Shown: positions 4,774-6,704 of the stretch, piece after piece
Numbering within the stretch: position 1 is the stretch's first letter
How the letters are laid out: each line of letters begins with the position of its first letter
NCBI GenBank assembly: GCA_013695295.1
Contig: JACDAS010000021.1
Span: forward strand, 1-6,704
DNA length: 6,704 nt
Direction: 5' to 3'
Source of the DNA: Actinomycetota bacterium
Lineage (GTDB): Bacteria; Actinomycetota; Thermoleophilia; Gaiellales; Gaiellaceae
Translations under genes and position numbers: made by a program
The notes under the pieces: generated by a model
What the model saw: the letters and a program-made list of their open reading frames with translations, nothing else
Told to the model about the DNA's origin: nothing
Database searches by the model: none

Positions 4774-6068
4774 TCCGTCCCGCCGAGCTGATCGAGCGAA
4801 AGCGAGACGGCGGCGAGCTCTCCGCCGCCGAGCTGACCGAGCTCGTCCTCGGTTTCGCCCGAGGGGAGGTCCCGGACTACCAGATGGCGGCGTTTCTGAT
4901 GGCCGTCCACTTCCGCGGGCTGTCCGCCGCCGAGACCTTCGTGCTGACGGACGCGATGATCGCGAGCGGAGAGACGATCGACCTTTCGGGTGCCCTTGGC
5001 CGCAAGGCGGTCGACAAGCATTCGACGGGCGGTGTGGGCGACAAGACGTCGCTGGCCGTCGGGCCGATCGTGGCGGCGTGCGGCGTCCCGTTCGGGAAGA
5101 TGAGCGGCCGTGGCCTGGGGCACACCGGGGGGACGCTCGACAAGCTCGAGTCGATTCCCGGCTTCCGCGTCGAGCTGACGACCGAGGAGTTCGTGGCGCA
5201 GGTGCGCCAGGTGGGGCTCGCGATCGTCGGGCAGAGCGCAGACCTCGTCCCGGCGGACAAGCAGCTGTACGCCCTGCGGGACGTCACGGCGACGGTCGAC
5301 AACGTCTCGCTGATCGCCGCGAGCATCATGTCGAAGAAGCTCGCGGCCGGGGCCGAGGCGATCGTGCTCGACGTCAAGGTCGGCGACGGGGCCTTCATGA
5401 AGACCGAGGTTGCGGCCCGGGAGCTCGCAAACGCGATGATCGAGCTCGGCCGTAGGGCCGGGCGCGAGGTCGTGTGCCTGCTGACGGACATGGATCAGCC
5501 GCTCGGTCGAGCCGTGGGGAACGCGCTCGAGATCCGCGAGGCGGTCGAGACGATCCGCGGGCAGGGCCCTCCGGACTTCACCGAGCTGGTGCTGGACGGC
5601 TCCGCGCAGCTGCTCGCGCTGTCCGATCTCGGGATCGGGCTGGAGGAGGCTCGCAGCCGAGCCGAGACGGTCGTTCGCGACGGAACCGCCCTCGCGGCCT
5701 ACGAGCGGTGGATCGAGGCCCAGGGCGGCGATCCGAGTGTGTCTGCGCTGGAGCAGGCGCCCGCCGTACGGCCGGTTGTGGCGGAGCGAGCCGGCTTCGT
5801 GACCCGCCTGGGAGCCCTGGACGTGGGCCTGGCAGCGCTCTCGCTCGGTGCGGGACGGCGGACGAAGGCGGACGAGATCGACCACGCCGTGGGGGTCGTC
5901 TGCCTGCGCAAGCGTGGCGACCGTGTGGAGGCGGGCGAGGCCCTGGCGGAGCTCCACGCACGGAGCGAGGAGTCCGCGAGCGCGGCCCTGGCCGCCGTCG
6001 CCGGAGCCTACGAGCTCGCCGAGGAGGCACCGCCGCCGCGGCCGGTCGTCCTCGACGTCGTCCGCTGA
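4770..6068 (+). CDS. deoA: Pyrimidine-nucleoside / thymidine phosphorylase
   Basis: Cytoplasmic NP-II family enzyme (432 residues, the usual length, normally a dimer) that splits thymidine, and probably uridine, with phosphate into base and (deoxy)ribose-1-phosphate. Phosphate-site residues are Lys83, His84 and Ser85 in DKHSTGGVGDKTSL and Thr122 in GHTGGTLDK; the base-binding set is Arg170, Ser185 and Lys189 (YALRDVTATVD, SIMSKK). The family signature SGRGLGHTGGTLDKLE is complete (112-127). The C-terminal all-beta domain (about 340-432) is present. Lys110 before the signature (KMSGRG) is what I associate with broad-specificity pyrimidine-nucleoside phosphorylase (pdp), against Met in E. coli thymidine phosphorylase, so pdp is an alternative name. 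ATG 4770 overlaps the methyltransferase stop (ATGA). It supplies the substrate of DeoB, two genes upstream. Confidence 0.97.
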   Translation: MIRPAELIERKRDGGELSAAELTELVLGFARGEVPDYQMAAFLMAVHFRGLSAAETFVLTDAMIASGETIDLSGALGRKAVDKHSTGGVGDKTSLAVGPIVAACGVPFGKMSGRGLGHTGGTLDKLESIPGFRVELTTEEFVAQVRQVGLAIVGQSADLVPADKQLYALRDVTATVDNVSLIAASIMSKKLAAGAEAIVLDVKVGDGAFMKTEVAARELANAMIELGRRAGREVVCLLTDMDQPLGRAVGNALEIREAVETIRGQGPPDFTELVLDGSAQLLALSDLGIGLEEARSRAETVVRDGTALAAYERWIEAQGGDPSVSALEQAPAVRPVVAERAGFVTRLGALDVGLAALSLGAGRRTKADEIDHAVGVVCLRKRGDRVEAGEALAELHARSEESASAALAAVAGAYELAEEAPPPRPVVLDVVR

Positions 6069-6161
6069 CCGACGCCTCGATCGAAGCCTAAGCCCCCTGC
6101 CGCCGCTCAAAACTCGTTTCAGAATGACGACTCGCCGATGGGGTGCGCTGGATACGGGCGA

Positions 6162-6190
6162 GGCTAGGACGCAGGGAGCCCCCGGCTAGG
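6162..6190 (+). repeat. Direct repeat GGCTAGG, 22 bases apart, upstream of mutM
   Basis: GGCTAGG occurs at 6162-6168 and 6184-6190, a period of 22 bases, close to two helical turns. The second copy overlaps the candidate mutM -10 element; the first sits where a -35 element would be, although it is unlike TTGACA. This could be a tandem operator, a duplicated -10 element or chance. The rest of the 6069-6198 gap has one AT-richer patch (about 6107-6127) and no gene that I can support. Confidence 0.25.
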
Positions 6191-6192
6191 CT
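6186..6192 (+). promoter_or_regulatory. Candidate -10 element of mutM (CTAGGCT)
   Basis: TAGGCT (6187-6192) matches TANNNT, is preceded by C, and lies exactly six bases before GTG 6199. Transcription seven bases downstream would begin on the start codon, giving a leaderless mRNA. The TAG inside this box also closes the mutM frame upstream, so the protein cannot start earlier. No convincing -35 hexamer is seen. Confidence 0.5.
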
Positions 6193-6198
6193 GGCCCG

Positions 6199-6704
6199 GT
6201 GCCGGAGCTTCCCGAGGTCGAGACGGTGCGCTCGCAGCTCGCTCCGCTCCTCGAGGGACGCCGGCTCGACCGCGTGGAGATACTCGATCCGCGGCTGACG
6301 CGACCGCACGACCCGGTGGTGGTCGCCGCCGAGCTGCAGGGCGAGCGGGTTGCCACCGTCGAGCGACGCGGCAAGTATCTGGTTGTTCGGTTCGAGAGTG
6401 ATCGCGCTCTGCTGATTCACCTCCGGATGACAGGGGGACTCGGTCCGATGCCCGTCGGAGCGAAGGGCGAGGGCGAGGATCCGCATCGCCGGGCAGTTGT
6501 CACACTAGACAACGGATCGGACGTCGTCTACCGCGACGTCCGCCGCTTCGGTACCTGGCTGCTCCTCGAGTCGGACGAGCTCGCGAGCTACCTGGACAGT
6601 CGGCTCGGCGACGAGCCGCTCGGGCGGGGCTTCACGGCCAGGGCGCTCGCGAGGCGCCTCGAGGGTCGCCGCGCTCCGGTGAAAGCGGTTCTCCTCGACC
6701 AGCG
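6199..6704 (+). CDS. mutM: Formamidopyrimidine-DNA glycosylase, 3'-truncated by window end
   Basis: Base-excision repair enzyme (Fpg) that removes 8-oxoguanine and formamidopyrimidines from DNA and cuts the strand by beta/delta elimination. 168 complete codons are visible of the roughly 270-290 expected. The start is fixed by MPELPEVETVR: the proline after the removed Met is the Schiff-base nucleophile and the next Glu is the general acid. Lys59 lies in RRGKYLVV (family Lys56/57). The void-filling triad is present: Met77 in IHLRMTGG, and Arg115 and Phe117 in YRDVRRFGTW. The start of the inter-domain linker and H2TH region (LGDEPLGRGFT, VKAVLLDQ) follows; the rest of H2TH and the zinc finger lie beyond the window. 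An in-frame TAG at 6187-6189 excludes an earlier start. It follows deoA on the same strand after 130 bases, with its own promoter-like element. Confidence 0.95.
   Translation, partial: MPELPEVETVRSQLAPLLEGRRLDRVEILDPRLTRPHDPVVVAAELQGERVATVERRGKYLVVRFESDRALLIHLRMTGGLGPMPVGAKGEGEDPHRRAVVTLDNGSDVVYRDVRRFGTWLLLESDELASYLDSRLGDEPLGRGFTARALARRLEGRRAPVKAVLLDQ

Noticed and set aside
4662..6110. Long minus-strand open frame (482 codons) antisense to deoA
   Set aside because: Low-complexity composition, no recognisable domain, and full overlap with an intact deoA.
6124..6189. Short ORF starting MTTRRWGALD in the gap before mutM
   Set aside because: 21 codons, no ribosome-binding site or recognisable product, and it ends inside the mutM -10 element.
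1..6704. Search for CRISPR repeats, tRNA, rRNA, IS ends, attachment sites or phage/defence genes
   Set aside because: No regularly spaced repeats, no tRNA-like cloverleaf, no transposase or integrase motifs and no terminal inverted repeats were seen on either strand.

Overview
The window reads as a GC-rich (about 70%) chromosomal segment of a free-living actinobacterium. A DUF3866 gene, very strong G/C third positions and start codons that are mostly GTG without Shine-Dalgarno sequences suggest Actinomycetota, perhaps class Thermoleophilia (Gaiellales/Solirubrobacterales-like). The lineage is inferred from family content, not from a marker gene. No IS element, tRNA, rRNA, CRISPR array or phage gene is visible; this is ordinary core-metabolism sequence.

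Layout. 1-530: 3' part of a DUF3866 gene, overlapping an aldo/keto reductase (527-1309). 1310-1469: a 160-base gap that ends in a promoter-like element inside a perfect dyad. 1470-2594: alanine dehydrogenase (ald), followed at once by a hairpin (2599-2619). 2608-2742, minus strand: a 44-residue one-helix membrane protein convergent with ald. 2747-2755: a symmetric promoter core serving both strands. 2760-4773 and on to 6068: a tightly overlapped operon made of a possible 46-codon leader ORF, phosphopentomutase (deoB), a class I SAM methyltransferase and pyrimidine-nucleoside phosphorylase (deoA). 6069-6198: a 130-base gap with a leaderless-type promoter. 6199-6704: the N-terminal part of mutM (Fpg DNA glycosylase), cut off by the window end.

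How the genes work together. DeoA splits pyrimidine (deoxy)nucleosides into base and (deoxy)ribose-1-phosphate, and DeoB isomerises that to the 5-phosphate for central metabolism; deoC is not in the window. The methyltransferase is locked between them by GTGA and ATGA overlaps, but its substrate is unknown. Ald interconverts alanine and pyruvate/ammonia with NAD(H). MutM removes oxidised purines from DNA. The reductase and DUF3866 genes appear co-translated with each other.

The most interesting signals are regulatory rather than a new enzyme system. A C-TANNNT element recurs just upstream of four starts, three times with exactly six bases before a GTG. At 2747-2755 one symmetric nonamer provides this element on both strands, with the two GTG starts exactly nine bases from its centre. 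The ald copy is flanked by a perfect 7-bp inverted repeat.
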